This document shows positions 29,121-40,512 of a DNA stretch of 64,000 nt, in pieces. How positions within the stretch are numbered: position 1 is the stretch's first letter; each line of letters starts with the position of its first letter. This stretch comes from Devosia epidermidihirudinis (lineage in GTDB: Bacteria; Pseudomonadota; Alphaproteobacteria; Rhizobiales; Devosiaceae). The translations under genes were made by a program, and so were the position numbers. Under the pieces are notes generated by a model. That model was not told where the DNA came from. It made no database searches and worked only from the letters and a program-made list of their open reading frames with translations. The stretch is taken from the NCBI RefSeq assembly GCF_000971295.1, contig NZ_LANJ01000011.1, positions 1-64,000 on the forward strand, read 5' to 3'.

Positions 29121-29145
29121 GGTCCCCGGAGTTGATCCGGGGACC
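29121..29145. terminator. Terminator between the Dabb gene and moeA
   Basis: Perfect GGTCCCCGGA / TCCGGGGACC stem with loop GTTGA, followed by GTTTT on the plus strand. It ends the maeB-Dabb transcript and faces convergent moeA. Confidence 0.88.
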
Positions 29146-29160
29146 GTTTTCGTTTGGTGC

Positions 29161-30363
29161 CTAGAACGCGTCGATGACGAGGGCTTCGACGATGGTTCCG
29201 GCGGGTTGGCCGGGGTCGTGTTCGGGCTGCACAATGAGCATGTCGGCGCGGGACATGGACGAGGTGTGGCCGCTGTCGGTCTGAGAGATCGGCAGCAGGG
29301 CGAGGCCCGTGGGCGTATGATGCAGGTGCGCGCGCATGAAGTGGCGGCGGGCGGTGTTTTCAGGCGTGGCGGCGGCCAGGGGCAGATGCCAGACGGCATG
29401 ATCGGTGTACCCAACCCATTGGCGTAAGGCGGGCTTGATGAAGATGATGGCGGTGACCATCGCCGAAACCGGATTGCCGGGCAAGCCGAAGATCAGCGTC
29501 TTGCCGCGCGTGCCGAACATGAGCGGTTTGCCGGGGCGCATATTGATGCGCCAGAAATCGAGCGTCACGCCCAGCTCAAGAAGGATCTCCTGAACAATAT
29601 CATGGTCACCGACACTGGCGCCGCCGGTGGTGATGACGATGTCTGGTTCGTCGGCGAAGATGGCCTCAAGCTTGGCGCGCAGTTCGGCGCGGTCGTCGCG
29701 GGCAATGCCGTGATCGGTGACTGTTTCGGCATAGGGCGCGAGGAGCGGCTTGAGGCCGAAGCTGTTGGAGGCGACGATCTGGTCGGGGCCAAGGGCGTCG
29801 CCGGGCAGAACGAGTTCATCGCCGGTGGCAAGCAGTGCGATCCGAGGGCGCTTCGCGACGTCGAGGGTGGAGGCGTTGGCAGCGGCGGCGACGGAGAGCT
29901 GCATGGGCGAGAGGCGCTGGCCCGCGTCGACAAGGCTTTGGCCCTTGGCGAAGTCATTGCCGAGCGGACGCACACTGTGGCCCTTGCGAGGATGGCTGGT
30001 GAAGGACACGGCGCCGTCATGCACCTTGGCTTCTTCCTGCATGATCACGGTGTCGGCGCCGGCCGGGACGGGCGCGCCGGTGAAGATGCGGACGGCTTCT
30101 CCAGCGGTCATGGTGCCGGTGAAGCCAGCACCGGCCTGCGAGACGCCGACGATGGTGAGGCTATGGCCGGGGATGATGTCCTCGGCGCGGACGGCGTAGC
30201 CATCCATGGCACTGGCGTCGAAGGGTGGCTGGTTGTGCGTCGCCACGATCGGATGCAGAAGTACGCGGCCGACGGCGTCGGTCAGCGGGACCGTTTCGGC
30301 TGTGGGGGCGGGAACGCGGCGGAGAATGGCGGCGATGGCGTCTTCGACCGGGAGCAGGCTCAT
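29161..30363 (-). CDS. moeA: Molybdopterin molybdenumtransferase
   Basis: Inserts molybdate into adenylylated molybdopterin, the last step of Mo-cofactor synthesis. 400 aa with the MoeA hallmarks [17 protein letters not shown] (about residues 46-62), TGDELVLPG and [13 protein letters not shown] in the MPT-binding domain, and a C-terminal domain IV. ATG overlaps the moaC stop by 4 bp. Last gene of the ppiD-trp-moa chain. Confidence 0.95.
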   Translation of the reverse strand: MSLLPVEDAIAAILRRVPAPTAETVPLTDAVGRVLLHPIVATHNQPPFDASAMDGYAVRAEDIIPGHSLTIVGVSQAGAGFTGTMTAGEAVRIFTGAPVPAGADTVIMQEEAKVHDGAVSFTSHPRKGHSVRPLGNDFAKGQSLVDAGQRLSPMQLSVAAAANASTLDVAKRPRIALLATGDELVLPGDALGPDQIVASNSFGLKPLLAPYAETVTDHGIARDDRAELRAKLEAIFADEPDIVITTGGASVGDHDIVQEILLELGVTLDFWRINMRPGKPLMFGTRGKTLIFGLPGNPVSAMVTAIIFIKPALRQWVGYTDHAVWHLPLAAATPENTARRHFMRAHLHHTPTGLALLPISQTDSGHTSSMSRADMLIVQPEHDPGQPAGTIVEALVIDAF

Positions 30364-30851
30364 TTTTCTGACAAACTTGGGCGGGTGAAATCGCCGGATT
30401 TGCCGCCGGACTTTTCGAGGACGCAGATATCGGTGATGGTCATGGCGCGGTCGATGGCCTTGGCCATGTCATAGAGCGTCAGCGCCGTGGCGGAAGCGGC
30501 GACAAGCGCTTCCATCTCGACGCCGGTCTGGCCGGTCGTTTGCGCTGTGGCGTGGATCAAGATGGTAGTCTCGCCGTCTGCCTCGATGTCGACGCTCACC
30601 TTAGTCAGCGGAATCGGGTGGCAGAGGGGGATGAGGTCGGAGGTCTTTTTGGCGGCCATGATGCCCGCTACGCGGGCGACGGCGAGCGCGTCACCTTTTT
30701 TGAGGGCGCCGCCCATGATGGCCGTCACCGTCGCGGGCAGCGCGTTGATGCGGGCCTGGGCGACGGCGCGGCGCTGGGTCACGGCTTTATCGCCGATATC
30801 AACGATGTGGGCCTCGCCCTTGGCATTGAGGTGGGTGAGGCCGCCTGTCAT
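30360..30851 (-). CDS. moaC: Cyclic pyranopterin monophosphate synthase
   Basis: Makes cPMP, working with MoaA at the first step of molybdopterin synthesis. 163 aa. The signature [18 protein letters not shown] (about residues 67-84) and [20 protein letters not shown] are diagnostic. ATG 30851 and an in-frame GTG 30854 both sit on the trpC stop; I prefer the ATG. Tightly coupled with trpC and moeA. Confidence 0.95.
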   Translation of the reverse strand: MTGGLTHLNAKGEAHIVDIGDKAVTQRRAVAQARINALPATVTAIMGGALKKGDALAVARVAGIMAAKKTSDLIPLCHPIPLTKVSVDIEADGETTILIHATAQTTGQTGVEMEALVAASATALTLYDMAKAIDRAMTITDICVLEKSGGKSGDFTRPSLSEK

Positions 30852-31663
30852 CACCGGGCCGCCTGAGGAGCACCCATCAGCAGGGCGCGGGTGGCCGCAG
30901 TGACGTCTTCCTGACGCATCAGGCTTTCACCGACGAGGAAGGTGCCAATGCCAGCGGCTGTGTCGAGGCGGAGCACATCTTCGTGGCTGTTGATGCCGCT
31001 TTCGCTGACCAGCAGCGTGCCTGCGGGCAGACCGACTGCCAAGTTGATCGAGGTGTCGAGCGTGGTCTCGAAGGTGCGCAGATTGCGGTTGTTGATGCCG
31101 ATGAAGGAGGCATCGAGCGCCAGGGCGCGGTCGAGTTCGAGCTGGTCGTGCACTTCCACCAGTGCGTCCATGCCCCATTCGGCAGCAGCGTCGAGCAGAT
31201 AGCGAGCGACTTCGTCGTCAACGGCGGCCAGGATCACGAGAATGCAGTCGGCGCCCCAGGAGCGGGCTTCGGCAACCTGATAGGTTTCGAACAGGAAATC
31301 CTTGCGGAGCACGGGCAGCTGGGTAGCGGCACGGGCCTCGATTAGATAGCTCGGCGAGCCCTGAAAGCTGGGGCGATCGGTGAGCACGGAGAGGCAGGCC
31401 GCGCCAGCTGCTTCGTAGGCGCGGGCGATTTCTGCCGGGTTGAAGTCAGCGCGGATCAGGCCCTTGGAGGGGCTGGCCTTTTTCACCTCGGCGATGAGGG
31501 CGTACTCGTCCTTGGCGCGCTTGGCCTTGATGGCGTTGATGAAGCCACGCGGCGCGGGCTGATCATGTGCCTCTGCCACCACTTCGGCCCAAGGGCGCGA
31601 GGTCTTGGCGGCGGCGATTTCTTCGCGCTTATAGGCTTCGATCTGCTTGAGAATGTCGGTCAT
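30851..31663 (-). CDS. trpC: Indole-3-glycerol phosphate synthase
   Basis: Closes the indole ring of CdRP in tryptophan synthesis. 270 aa single TIM barrel (no TrpF fusion). The catalytic Lys lies in [13 protein letters not shown] (about residues 57-69), with the second Lys in [15 protein letters not shown] and Glu/Asn in [15 protein letters not shown] overlaps the trpD stop (ATGA). Confidence 0.96.
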   Translation of the reverse strand: MTDILKQIEAYKREEIAAAKTSRPWAEVVAEAHDQPAPRGFINAIKAKRAKDEYALIAEVKKASPSKGLIRADFNPAEIARAYEAAGAACLSVLTDRPSFQGSPSYLIEARAATQLPVLRKDFLFETYQVAEARSWGADCILVILAAVDDEVARYLLDAAAEWGMDALVEVHDQLELDRALALDASFIGINNRNLRTFETTLDTSINLAVGLPAGTLLVSESGINSHEDVLRLDTAAGIGTFLVGESLMRQEDVTAATRALLMGAPQAAR

Positions 31664-32679
31664 GCGTCGCGTCCGTTCGATACCGCTACGAGGCGGGCGA
31701 GAGTGTCTTTGGCTTTGCCGCTATCAATAGCGTCGGCGGCCATGGCGATACCGTCTTCGATGGTGGCGACCTTGTCGGCCACGAGCAGCGCCGCGCCAGC
31801 ATTGAGCAGCACAGTGTCGCGATAAGCGCCGGGGGCGCCATCGAAGAGAGCGTTGATTGCGGCCGCGTTTTCAGCGGGTTCGCCGCCCAGCAGATCCTTG
31901 GGATCGGTCAGCTTAAGACCGATCTTTTCAGGGTGAAGCTCAAAGCTGCGCAGATCGCCGCCAGCAATCTGGGCCACGAAATTGGGGCCCGAGGTGGAGA
32001 GCTCGTCGAGGCCCTCGCTGGAATGGACGACCCAAGCCTTGATGGCGCGGTTGGCGAGCAGCGCCGCTGCGACAGGCTCAACCCATTGCTCGGAATAAAC
32101 GCCGAGCAGGTAGCGGCGAACGCCAGCCGGGTTTGACTGGGGACCGAGCAGGTTGAAGAGGGTGCGCACGCCCATTTCGGCGCGGGCAGGGCCCACATGG
32201 CGCATTGCAGGGTGGTGCGACGGCGCGAACATGAAGCCAATACCGGCCTCGGCAATGGTGTGGCCGATTTCGTCGGGTGTGAGGTCGAGCTTGACGCCGA
32301 GGGCTTCGAGGGCCTGTGACGAGCCGGAGCGCGAGGACAGGGCCTTGTTGCCATGCTTGGCGACGGGCACGCCTGCGGCAGCGACGACGAGCGCTGTGGC
32401 GGTCGAGATATTGAGGCTGCCGACGCCGTCTCCGCCGGTGCCGACGATGTCGATGGCGTTTTCCGGCGCGGTGACCGGCACCATCTGCTCGCGCAGGATG
32501 GAGACGGCGGCGGCGATCTCGCCAACGGTTTCGCCCTTGATGCGCATACCCATAAGGAACGCGCCAATCTGGGCCTGGGTGGCGTCGCCAGCCATGATGA
32601 TGCGCATGACCGAGCGCATCTCTTCGCCGGTCAGATCCTTGCCATCAGCGATTTTGTTGAGTGCCTGCTTGAGATCCAT
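31660..32679 (-). CDS. trpD: Anthranilate phosphoribosyltransferase
   Basis: Adds ribose phosphate to anthranilate. 339 aa. The PRPP/Mg motifs [19 protein letters not shown] (about residues 78-96) and [22 protein letters not shown], and the acidic pair in EGLDELS, are present. I chose ATG 32679, which shares one base with the trpG stop; the longer reading frame continues only as a shadow into trpG. Confidence 0.96.
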   Translation of the reverse strand: MDLKQALNKIADGKDLTGEEMRSVMRIIMAGDATQAQIGAFLMGMRIKGETVGEIAAAVSILREQMVPVTAPENAIDIVGTGGDGVGSLNISTATALVVAAAGVPVAKHGNKALSSRSGSSQALEALGVKLDLTPDEIGHTIAEAGIGFMFAPSHHPAMRHVGPARAEMGVRTLFNLLGPQSNPAGVRRYLLGVYSEQWVEPVAAALLANRAIKAWVVHSSEGLDELSTSGPNFVAQIAGGDLRSFELHPEKIGLKLTDPKDLLGGEPAENAAAINALFDGAPGAYRDTVLLNAGAALLVADKVATIEDGIAMAADAIDSGKAKDTLARLVAVSNGRDA

Positions 32680-33278
32680 CACGCGGCTCGCTTCTGGTTG
32701 AAGTCGCGGGCAATGGTGAGGAAGTTCTGCAGTAGGGCATGGCCGTTTTCCGAGGCAATGCTCTCGGGGTGGAACTGGACGCCATGGAGCGGCAGCGTCT
32801 TGTGCTGCATGCCCATGATGAGGCCATCTTCGGTGGTGGCGGTCACTTCCAGTGTGTCGGGCAGGGTCTCCTGCTTGACGATCAGGGAGTGATAGCGCGT
32901 CGCCTCGAAGTCGTTGTTGAGGCCGCGGAAAAGGCCCTTGCCCGTGTGATGGATCGCGCTGGTCTTGCCGTGGACCAGATGGGGTGCGCGGATGACATCG
33001 CCGCCCATGGCCTGGCCGATGGCCTGATGGCCCAGGCACACGCCCAGAATGGGCAGATCGGCCTTAAAGCGCTCGATCAGCGCGAGGCAGATGCCGGCTT
33101 CATTGGGGGTGCAGGGGCCGGGAGAGAGCACCACGGCTTCAGCGCCAAAGGCGGCCACTTCGTCGAGCGTGATCTTGTCGTTGCGTACGACGGTGATGTC
33201 GGCGCCGAGTTCGCCCAGAAAGTGGACGAGATTGTAAGTAAAGCTGTCGTAGTTATCGATGACGAGGGTACGTGTCAT
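32679..33278 (-). CDS. trpG: Anthranilate synthase component II (glutamine amidotransferase)
   Basis: Supplies ammonia from glutamine to TrpE. 199 aa. The class I amidotransferase triad is visible: Cys in [16 protein letters not shown] (about residue 79), and His/Glu in GVQFHPESI. It is a separate gene here, whereas many rhizobia carry a fused trpE(G). It is separated from upstream trpE by 200 bp that hold a large inverted repeat. Confidence 0.95.
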   Translation of the reverse strand: MTRTLVIDNYDSFTYNLVHFLGELGADITVVRNDKITLDEVAAFGAEAVVLSPGPCTPNEAGICLALIERFKADLPILGVCLGHQAIGQAMGGDVIRAPHLVHGKTSAIHHTGKGLFRGLNNDFEATRYHSLIVKQETLPDTLEVTATTEDGLIMGMQHKTLPLHGVQFHPESIASENGHALLQNFLTIARDFNQKRAA

Positions 33279-33380
33279 TTGACTGGTTCCGGCTCAGGAG
33301 TTGTTTGAAACTTCGGAGTCATTCCGCGGGAGCGGACTTGTCGTTCAGAACCAGCTCCGCCATCGATGGGCTTCAGTAGA

Positions 33381-33462
33381 CCTCATCCTGAGCTTGTCGA
33401 AGGACGAGGTCGTGGCGAGATCTGCATACCCGACCTCGTGGTTCGACAGGCTCACCATGAGG
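33381..33462. repeat. 82-bp imperfect inverted repeat inside the trp gene run
   Basis: The left arm at 33381-33412 (CCTCATCCTGAGCTTGTCGA...) and the right arm at 33431-33462 are reverse complements over 32 bp with about five mismatches, around an 18-bp spacer. The arm core CTGAGC-TTGTCGAA is a common intergenic repeat in alphaproteobacteria (from memory). It sits between trpE and trpG, where it could form a long RNA hairpin affecting expression downstream of trpE. Confidence 0.8.
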
Positions 33463-33478
33463 TCTTCCAAAGTTTCGC

Positions 33479-34987
33479 TCATTGCCCGATCCTTGCTTCG
33501 CCAGCGTAGCGTAGCGCTTCCTCGGCGGCGCTGAAAAGGGCGCGGGCCTTGTTTTCACATTCGAGCTGTTCTAGCTCGGGCTGGCTGTCGGCCACGATGC
33601 CGGCGCCAGACTGCACGTAGAGCTTGCCGTCCTTGACGATGCCGGTGCGCAGCACGATGCAGGTGTCCATGGTGCCGTCAGCGCCAAAGTAACCCACGCA
33701 GCCGCCATAGATGCCGCGGCGCGAGCTTTCGAGCTCGTCGATGATCTCCATGGCGCGCACCTTGGGTGCGCCCGACACGGTGCCAGCCGGGAAGCCGGCA
33801 GAGAGCGCGTCAACGAAGTCATATTTCGGGTCCAGCACGCCCACCACGTTGGAAACGATGTGCATGACGTGGGAATAGTATTCGAGGAAGAACTTGTCGG
33901 TGACCTTGACCGTGCCAGTCTTGGCGACGCGACCGACGTCGTTGCGACCGAGATCGAGCAGCATCAGGTGTTCGGCCAGTTCCTTTGGGTCGGCCAGCAG
34001 TTCGGCGGCCAGTTCCTGATCGCGGGTCGGCGTGGCGCCGCGCTTGCGGGTGCCGGCGATGGGACGAATGGTGACTTCGCCATTCTGCACCTTGACCAGA
34101 ATTTCCGGGCTCGATCCGGCGACGGAGAAGCCGGAGAAATCGAGGAAATACATATAGGGCGAGGGATTGGTGCGGCGCAGGGCGCGGTAGAGCGCTGTGG
34201 CGGGCAGATTGAAGTCCGCCTCGAAACGCTGGCTCAGCACGACCTGGAAGATATCCCCGGCAGTGATGTAGTCCTTGGCCTTGGCGACCATGGCGAAATA
34301 GTCGTCGCGGCTGGTGTTGCTGGTGACCTCGACGGATTCGAGATCGGCCTCAGCGGGCGTGGTCGGCAGGGCGCGGCCAAGGCGGGCAATGGCGTCGTCG
34401 ATGCGGGATTCTGCAGCTTCATAGGCCTGACGGGCCGAGATGCCTTCGCGAACATAGACTGGCGCGGTGAGGTAAAGCTCGTCCTTGAGGGTGTCGAAGA
34501 TGGCCAGTAGCGACGGCCGCATGAGCATGGCTTCGGGCGTCTGCAAATGGTCTGGATTGCTGTTTGGCAGCACTTCCATGTAGCGGACCATTTCATAGCC
34601 GAGATAGCCATAGACGCCAGCGGACTGCGGCGGCAGGCCGGGCGCAACCTCGATCTTGCTGTCGGCGACCAGCTTGCGCAGGGCGTCGAGCGGCAGATCG
34701 GGCAGGGGCTCGAAACTGGTCTCATCCAACTGTGCGCTGCGATTGATGGCAGCTGAACCGGCTTCGACCTTGAGGATCACATCAGGCTGGGTGCCGATGA
34801 TGGAGTAGCGACCTCGCACAGACGCATCCTGCACGGATTCGAGCAGGAAGGTGTTTTTGCGGCCCTCGGCGAGCTTGAGATAGGTGCCGATAGGCGTTTC
34901 GAGGTCGGCCACGATGCGACGCCAGACAATCTGCGACTTCCCGGCATTGTATTGCTCCTGGAAGTGCTGAAAGAAGTCGTCGCCCAT
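33479..34987 (-). CDS. trpE: Anthranilate synthase component I
   Basis: Converts chorismate to anthranilate with TrpG. 502 aa. Chorismate-binding domain motifs: RPIAGTRKRGATPTRDQELA (about residues 303-322), LDLGRNDVGRVAKTG, and GAPKVRAMEIIDELE (Mg-binding Glu area). N-terminal LLESV near residue 35 corresponds to the Trp feedback site. ATG 34987; a longer in-frame start overlaps ppiD. It follows ppiD by 37 bp and competes with chorismate mutase (9789) for substrate. Confidence 0.96.
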   Translation of the reverse strand: MGDDFFQHFQEQYNAGKSQIVWRRIVADLETPIGTYLKLAEGRKNTFLLESVQDASVRGRYSIIGTQPDVILKVEAGSAAINRSAQLDETSFEPLPDLPLDALRKLVADSKIEVAPGLPPQSAGVYGYLGYEMVRYMEVLPNSNPDHLQTPEAMLMRPSLLAIFDTLKDELYLTAPVYVREGISARQAYEAAESRIDDAIARLGRALPTTPAEADLESVEVTSNTSRDDYFAMVAKAKDYITAGDIFQVVLSQRFEADFNLPATALYRALRRTNPSPYMYFLDFSGFSVAGSSPEILVKVQNGEVTIRPIAGTRKRGATPTRDQELAAELLADPKELAEHLMLLDLGRNDVGRVAKTGTVKVTDKFFLEYYSHVMHIVSNVVGVLDPKYDFVDALSAGFPAGTVSGAPKVRAMEIIDELESSRRGIYGGCVGYFGADGTMDTCIVLRTGIVKDGKLYVQSGAGIVADSQPELEQLECENKARALFSAAEEALRYAGEARIGQ

Positions 34988-35013
34988 TGGTCTTGTGTCC
35001 AGTTTTAGGGGGG

Positions 35014-35035
35014 CCGGCCAGTGACTACTGGCCGG
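35014..35035 (-). promoter_or_regulatory. Hairpin across the ppiD stop codon
   Basis: CCGGCCAGT / ACTGGCCGG, a perfect 9-bp stem with a 4-base loop. On the minus strand it includes the last codons and TAG stop of ppiD and lies 26 bp before the trpE ATG. CCCCCCTAAAA follows instead of a T-run, so it is unlikely to be a full terminator. It could attenuate or stabilise the ppiD-trpE junction. No Trp-rich leader peptide is visible. Confidence 0.45.
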
Positions 35036-36896
35036 AGAGTGAAAGTGTCTGCTCGAGAGCCTGCTGGTTGACGCGCAAGCCAGCTTCGTTGCTGACAGCG
35101 GTGACAAAGTCACCATAGATGCCAACACGGGCTTCATTTTCAAGGCTGGTCCGGGCCTGGCCTTCGAGATCGCCTTCGGCAGGGATCACGTCGACAACCT
35201 TGAAGACGACATGCTCGCCATCCTGGCTGACGGCGGAACCGGCATGGCCTTCGCCGCCAGCAAAGACCGAGGAGGCCACTGTGCCGTCAATGCTGCCATC
35301 GGCTGCACCAAAGCGGGTGAAGGGCGTGCTGAGCTGCGGGAAGACGTTGTAGGAGGCAGCCACGTCGCCAACAGCCTCGCCCGCTTCGATCCGCTTGGCG
35401 GCGTCTGCCGCTGCAGCGAGAAGGGCGGTTTGGGTGCGCTCGTTGGTGAGGGCGCTGGCAACTTCGTCGCGGACTTCGTCCAGCGTTTCGTCGCGAGCAG
35501 CATCAACGGTCTTGAGGTCAAACCACACATTGCCGCTACCGGCGATCTGGGTCGCTGGCGTCAGGCCGCCGACCTCGGACTTGAAAATCGCCTGGCTGAG
35601 GCGCGAACGATCTTCTGGGGTAAGGTTTGGCAGAACGTTGAGTTCGGTGCCGCCAGCGGTGACGTTTGCGTCGTAGATATTGAGGCCAAAGCGCTCGGCG
35701 ATCTCGCTGAGAGGGCGGAACGCTGCGCGGAGTTCTTCAACCTGGTCGAGAACATTGGCGATATCGTTGCGCGCTGCGGTCAGAGCCAGGCTCTGGGCAA
35801 TGTCGGCCTTGGCTTCTTCGAGCGTTGGCGCGCCGCCAGCTTCGATTGCCGAGACGTGGACTGCACGCTTGCCGGTGGCGCCGTCGATGACGACGAAGCC
35901 GTCGTTTGCAACGCCGAAGGCGGCCGTCGCGAGGGCCGAGTCATTGATTTCGGCCTGGGACAGCGTGCCCAGTGGAGTCGGCGTCAGGCCAGCTTCGCTG
36001 ACGAGCGTTGCAAAGGTCTTGCCATTGGTGAGGCCCATATCGAACCACTTCACCTGCTGCTCGGTGGCGAGAACGACCTGCTCGATGGTGCGGCGTTCTG
36101 GGCGAACCAGGCTATCCTTGGTGCGATCGTATTCTGCAGCAATCTCTGCGTCCGTCACCGTCTTGGTGGCGGCGAGAGCGGCCGGGGTCAGCTCGAGCAT
36201 CTGAACGGTGCGGGTTTCGACGGTACGGAACTGCGACTGATGTTCGGTTAGATAGGCGGCCAGCTCATCTTCGGTTGGCTCGGCTGGGGTTTCGATATTG
36301 GTGTCGCCCAGCACGAAATAATCAACGGTGCGGGTGTCCGCGACATAACGGTTGATCAAGGTTGAGGCGGCATTGGGCAGCTGAACGTCGGCGAACAGCG
36401 ACAGAACCAACTGCTGGCGGCGGGCAACATTGCCCTGCATTTCAAAATATTCGGCTTCGGTGAGGCCACTGCGCTGCAGGACCAGCTTGAAGCTGGATGG
36501 ATCGAATGTGCCCAAGGTGCCCCAGAACGAGGAATCCTTACGCAGCATGTCGCTCAATTTCGCGTCGGACACGCCAAGGCCGAAATTGTTTGCCATCTGG
36601 GTGAGGCCCGCTTCCTGCGCAAGGTTCTGCAGAACCATGGAGGGAATGCCCAGGCTCATGGCCTGCTCGGCAGTTGGGATGCTGCCCAATTGTGGCGCCA
36701 ACTGATTGAGCTGGTTCTGATAAGCGCGAATGAATTGCCGCGAGGTAATTTCCTGATCACCGACGCGAGCCACCGTGTTGGTGCCCAAATCAGCGATGAC
36801 GTTGTTGATGCCGAAGCCAGCAACACCCACCAAAAGGAACGCACCCATGACCTTGCCGGGCCAGGATTTTGCAAAACCACGCAAACTATCGAGCAT
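35025..36896 (-). CDS. Periplasmic peptidyl-prolyl isomerase / folding factor (PpiD/SurA-like)
   Basis: 623 aa inner-membrane-anchored protein: one N-terminal helix (about residues 17-35, VMGAFLLVGVAGFGIN) followed by a large periplasmic SurA_N-like region (about 40-180) and a parvulin-like region (about 230-390). The length matches PpiD. It helps fold exported proteins at the Sec exit in known relatives. ATG 36896 preferred over an in-frame TTG at 36917. It diverges from tpiA and heads the trp run, as in other Rhizobiales. Confidence 0.85.
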   Translation of the reverse strand: MLDSLRGFAKSWPGKVMGAFLLVGVAGFGINNVIADLGTNTVARVGDQEITSRQFIRAYQNQLNQLAPQLGSIPTAEQAMSLGIPSMVLQNLAQEAGLTQMANNFGLGVSDAKLSDMLRKDSSFWGTLGTFDPSSFKLVLQRSGLTEAEYFEMQGNVARRQQLVLSLFADVQLPNAASTLINRYVADTRTVDYFVLGDTNIETPAEPTEDELAAYLTEHQSQFRTVETRTVQMLELTPAALAATKTVTDAEIAAEYDRTKDSLVRPERRTIEQVVLATEQQVKWFDMGLTNGKTFATLVSEAGLTPTPLGTLSQAEINDSALATAAFGVANDGFVVIDGATGKRAVHVSAIEAGGAPTLEEAKADIAQSLALTAARNDIANVLDQVEELRAAFRPLSEIAERFGLNIYDANVTAGGTELNVLPNLTPEDRSRLSQAIFKSEVGGLTPATQIAGSGNVWFDLKTVDAARDETLDEVRDEVASALTNERTQTALLAAAADAAKRIEAGEAVGDVAASYNVFPQLSTPFTRFGAADGSIDGTVASSVFAGGEGHAGSAVSQDGEHVVFKVVDVIPAEGDLEGQARTSLENEARVGIYGDFVTAVSNEAGLRVNQQALEQTLSLSGQ

Positions 36897-37017
36897 TTCA
36901 GACGTTCCGTTCAGCAAGCTAGGCTTTACCGCGCAGGCGGGCTGGCACTAGTAATCCATTTTGACAGCCGGGGTTAGGGCAAACCAACCCGCGGTGCAAG
37001 AGGCAGGAGAGCAAACA

Positions 37018-37773
37018 GTGACGACGACAATCACGCCGCTTATCGCAGGCAACTGGAAAATGAACGGCTTGCGGTCTTCGCTGGACGAGTTGCAATCGCT
37101 CGCAACACTGATGACAACTGGCGAGGCACCGCGTGCTCTCGTTGTTATTTGTCCGCCCGCAACACTCCTCGCAGCCGTTGCTCTACAAGGCGCCAGCGCC
37201 GGGATTCAGGCCGGTGGCCAGGACTGCCACGCCGAAGCGTCAGGCGCTTATACCGGGGATATTTCGGCCGGAATGCTGGCGGATGCCGGTGCGCAGTTCG
37301 TTATTGTCGGTCACTCCGAGCGCCGCGCGACCCACGCGGAAACTGACGCCGATGTGCGCGCAAAGGCTGAAGCGGCTATCGGGGCAGGGCTCAAGCCAAT
37401 CATCTGCGTTGGGGAAACCGAGGCCGAGCGCGACGCCGGCAATGCGCAGTCAGTTGTGGAAAGCCAGCTGGCGGGATCGATTCCCGACGCGGCGGAACAC
37501 CACGAAGTGATTATTGCCTATGAGCCGATCTGGGCGATTGGCACCGGTCGCACACCGACCAATGACGACATTGCGCAAATGCATGCCGCAATCCGCGCCA
37601 AGCTGGTTGAACGCTTTGGTGATGTCGGTCAGGGCATGCGGGTTCTTTATGGTGGGTCGCTGAAGCCACAGAATGCGCGCGAAATTCTGGCGATTGATAA
37701 CGTCAATGGCGGCCTGGTGGGCGGCGCAAGCCTCTTGGCAAAGGACTTTGCGACTATTATCTCCGCTGTATAA
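37018..37773 (+). CDS. tpiA: Triose-phosphate isomerase
   Basis: Interconverts DHAP and GAP. 251 aa TIM barrel with the N-terminal AGNWKMNG (catalytic Asn/Lys), VGHSERR (catalytic His), [10 protein letters not shown] (catalytic Glu) and [11 protein letters not shown] (phosphate loop). GTG 37018 is supported by AGGAGA 8 bp upstream. Diverges from ppiD; secG follows after 110 bp. Confidence 0.97.
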   Translation: MTTTITPLIAGNWKMNGLRSSLDELQSLATLMTTGEAPRALVVICPPATLLAAVALQGASAGIQAGGQDCHAEASGAYTGDISAGMLADAGAQFVIVGHSERRATHAETDADVRAKAEAAIGAGLKPIICVGETEAERDAGNAQSVVESQLAGSIPDAAEHHEVIIAYEPIWAIGTGRTPTNDDIAQMHAAIRAKLVERFGDVGQGMRVLYGGSLKPQNAREILAIDNVNGGLVGGASLLAKDFATIISAV

Positions 37774-37883
37774 GCGACATGAACGCTAGGGGACGGGCTT
37801 GAAATTGAGCCCGGCCTCTGGCCTTTACTGCGCGGGGCGTGTAAGACGCGCCATCTTTGAACACCACCTGAGACTGAGACACG

Positions 37884-38345
37884 ATGGCGAACGTCCTGAT
37901 TGTTGCCTATCTGCTGATCGTCCTGGCGCTGATTGCAGTTATCCTGCTGCAGCGCTCTGAGGGCGGCGCACTGGGCATTGGCGGCAGCGGTGGCGGCTTC
38001 ATGACCGCACGCGGCTCGGCAAACCTGCTGACCCGTACGACTGCGATTCTGGCGACGCTGTTTTTCGCAACGGCTATTGGCCTGACGATTCTCAGCGAGT
38101 TTGATCGTGGCAGCTCGAGCATTCTTGAGCAGGCAGCTCAGACTCAGGACGGCGCGGCTCCGACCAGCGTGCTCGATGCGCTCAATTCGCTGCAGCCAGC
38201 AAATTCCGATCTTCCAGTTCCTGCGCCTGCGACCAACGCTGCACCAGCTGCTTCCACCGAAGCCGCCCCAGCAGCAACGCCAGACGCTACTCTGGCGGTG
38301 CCCGAGGCGCCTGCAGAAACACCGGTCGCTCCAGCGACCAACTAA
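37884..38345 (+). CDS. secG: Protein translocase subunit SecG
   Basis: Small subunit of the SecYEG channel. 153 aa. Two transmembrane helices (about 3-22 and 50-72) flank the conserved cytosolic loop LLQRSEGGALGIGG. A long Ala/Pro/Thr-rich tail (about 85-153) of low complexity is common in alphaproteobacterial SecG. A strong terminator follows, so it ends the tpiA side of the cluster. Confidence 0.94.
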   Translation: MANVLIVAYLLIVLALIAVILLQRSEGGALGIGGSGGGFMTARGSANLLTRTTAILATLFFATAIGLTILSEFDRGSSSILEQAAQTQDGAAPTSVLDALNSLQPANSDLPVPAPATNAAPAASTEAAPAATPDATLAVPEAPAETPVAPATN

Positions 38346-38364
38346 CCGCCGCAAGGCGAACGAC

Positions 38365-38390
38365 AGAAGGGGATGGCAACATCCCCTTCT
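38365..38390 (+). terminator. Intrinsic terminator of secG
   Basis: AGAAGGGGATG / CATCCCCTTCT, perfect 11-bp stem with GCAA loop, followed by TCTTTTT. Confidence 0.92.
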
Positions 38391-38399
38391 TCTTTTTGT

Positions 38400-38422
38400 G
38401 TAGAGCTTCGCGAGGGCTCTAC
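38400..38422 (+). promoter_or_regulatory. Hairpin in the pyrG leader
   Basis: GTAGAGC / GCTCTAC stem with a 9-base loop, 34 bp upstream of the pyrG ATG and right after the secG terminator. It could be a leader structure or part of the promoter region; no T-run follows. Confidence 0.35.
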
Positions 38423-38449
38423 GAATCGACGCTGATGTGATTAAGGTGA

Positions 38450-40084
<1,635 letters not shown>

Positions 40085-40107
40085 TTTAGATCAGGACGCG
40101 AATTCAG

Positions 40108-40136
40108 GGGCCATTCCGAGAATGTCGGGATGGCCC
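40108..40136 (+). terminator. Terminator of pyrG
   Basis: GGGCCATTCCGA / TCGGGATGGCCC stem (one G-T pair), loop GAATG, followed by TTCTGTTTT. Confidence 0.83.
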
Positions 40137-40196
40137 TTCTGTTTTGGTGAGCAACATTTTCTGATAAATGTGACTGCGACGGATGAGAGAGTGACC

Positions 40197-40373
40197 ATGG
40201 CCGAGATCATCAACCTCAAGAATGCTCGCAAGCAGAAGGCGCGTGCTGAGAAGGACGTTCAGGCGGCGCAGAACCGTGTGTTGTTTGGACGAACGAAGGC
40301 GGAGAAGCAGTTGCAGGCCGCCGAAAAGGCACGTGACGAAAAAGCCATAGACGGACACAAACGCGAAGATTGA
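40197..40373 (+). CDS. DUF4169 family small protein
   Basis: 58 aa, highly charged and helical. The pattern AEIINLKNARKQKARAEK at the N-terminus and FGRTKAEKQLQAAEKARDEK in the second half are diagnostic of DUF4169, a small alphaproteobacterial family of unknown function. The in-frame frame extends upstream to 40122, but ATG 40197 begins the conserved motif. In other genomes I recall it near fumC/sspB, which are not visible here. Confidence 0.82.
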   Translation: MAEIINLKNARKQKARAEKDVQAAQNRVLFGRTKAEKQLQAAEKARDEKAIDGHKRED

Positions 40374-40406
40374 AGTCAGATGTGAACGGTTGCAGGGTTG
40401 TCGCGA

Positions 40407-40421
40407 ACCGTACTGTACGGT
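40407..40421. promoter_or_regulatory. Palindromic operator candidate before the MHS transporter
   Basis: ACCGTAC-T-GTACGGT, a perfect 7-bp inverted repeat with one central base, followed by a further ACGG copy. It lies 92 bp upstream of the transporter ATG and after the DUF4169 stop. The GTAC-rich symmetric form resembles operators bound by TetR-family repressors. No regulator gene is adjacent. Confidence 0.5.
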
Positions 40422-40512
40422 ACGGCAGTCCAATCGTTGACCGACGACGCGGCATTCTAGGGGTGGAGGCGTGTCCCGGTGACACCCATTTGACCTTCAT
40501 CCCGGATATTCA

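Noticed and set aside
34988..35024. Trp attenuator before trpE
   Set aside because: Only 37 bp separate ppiD and trpE, and no leader peptide with Trp codons or alternative stems fits.
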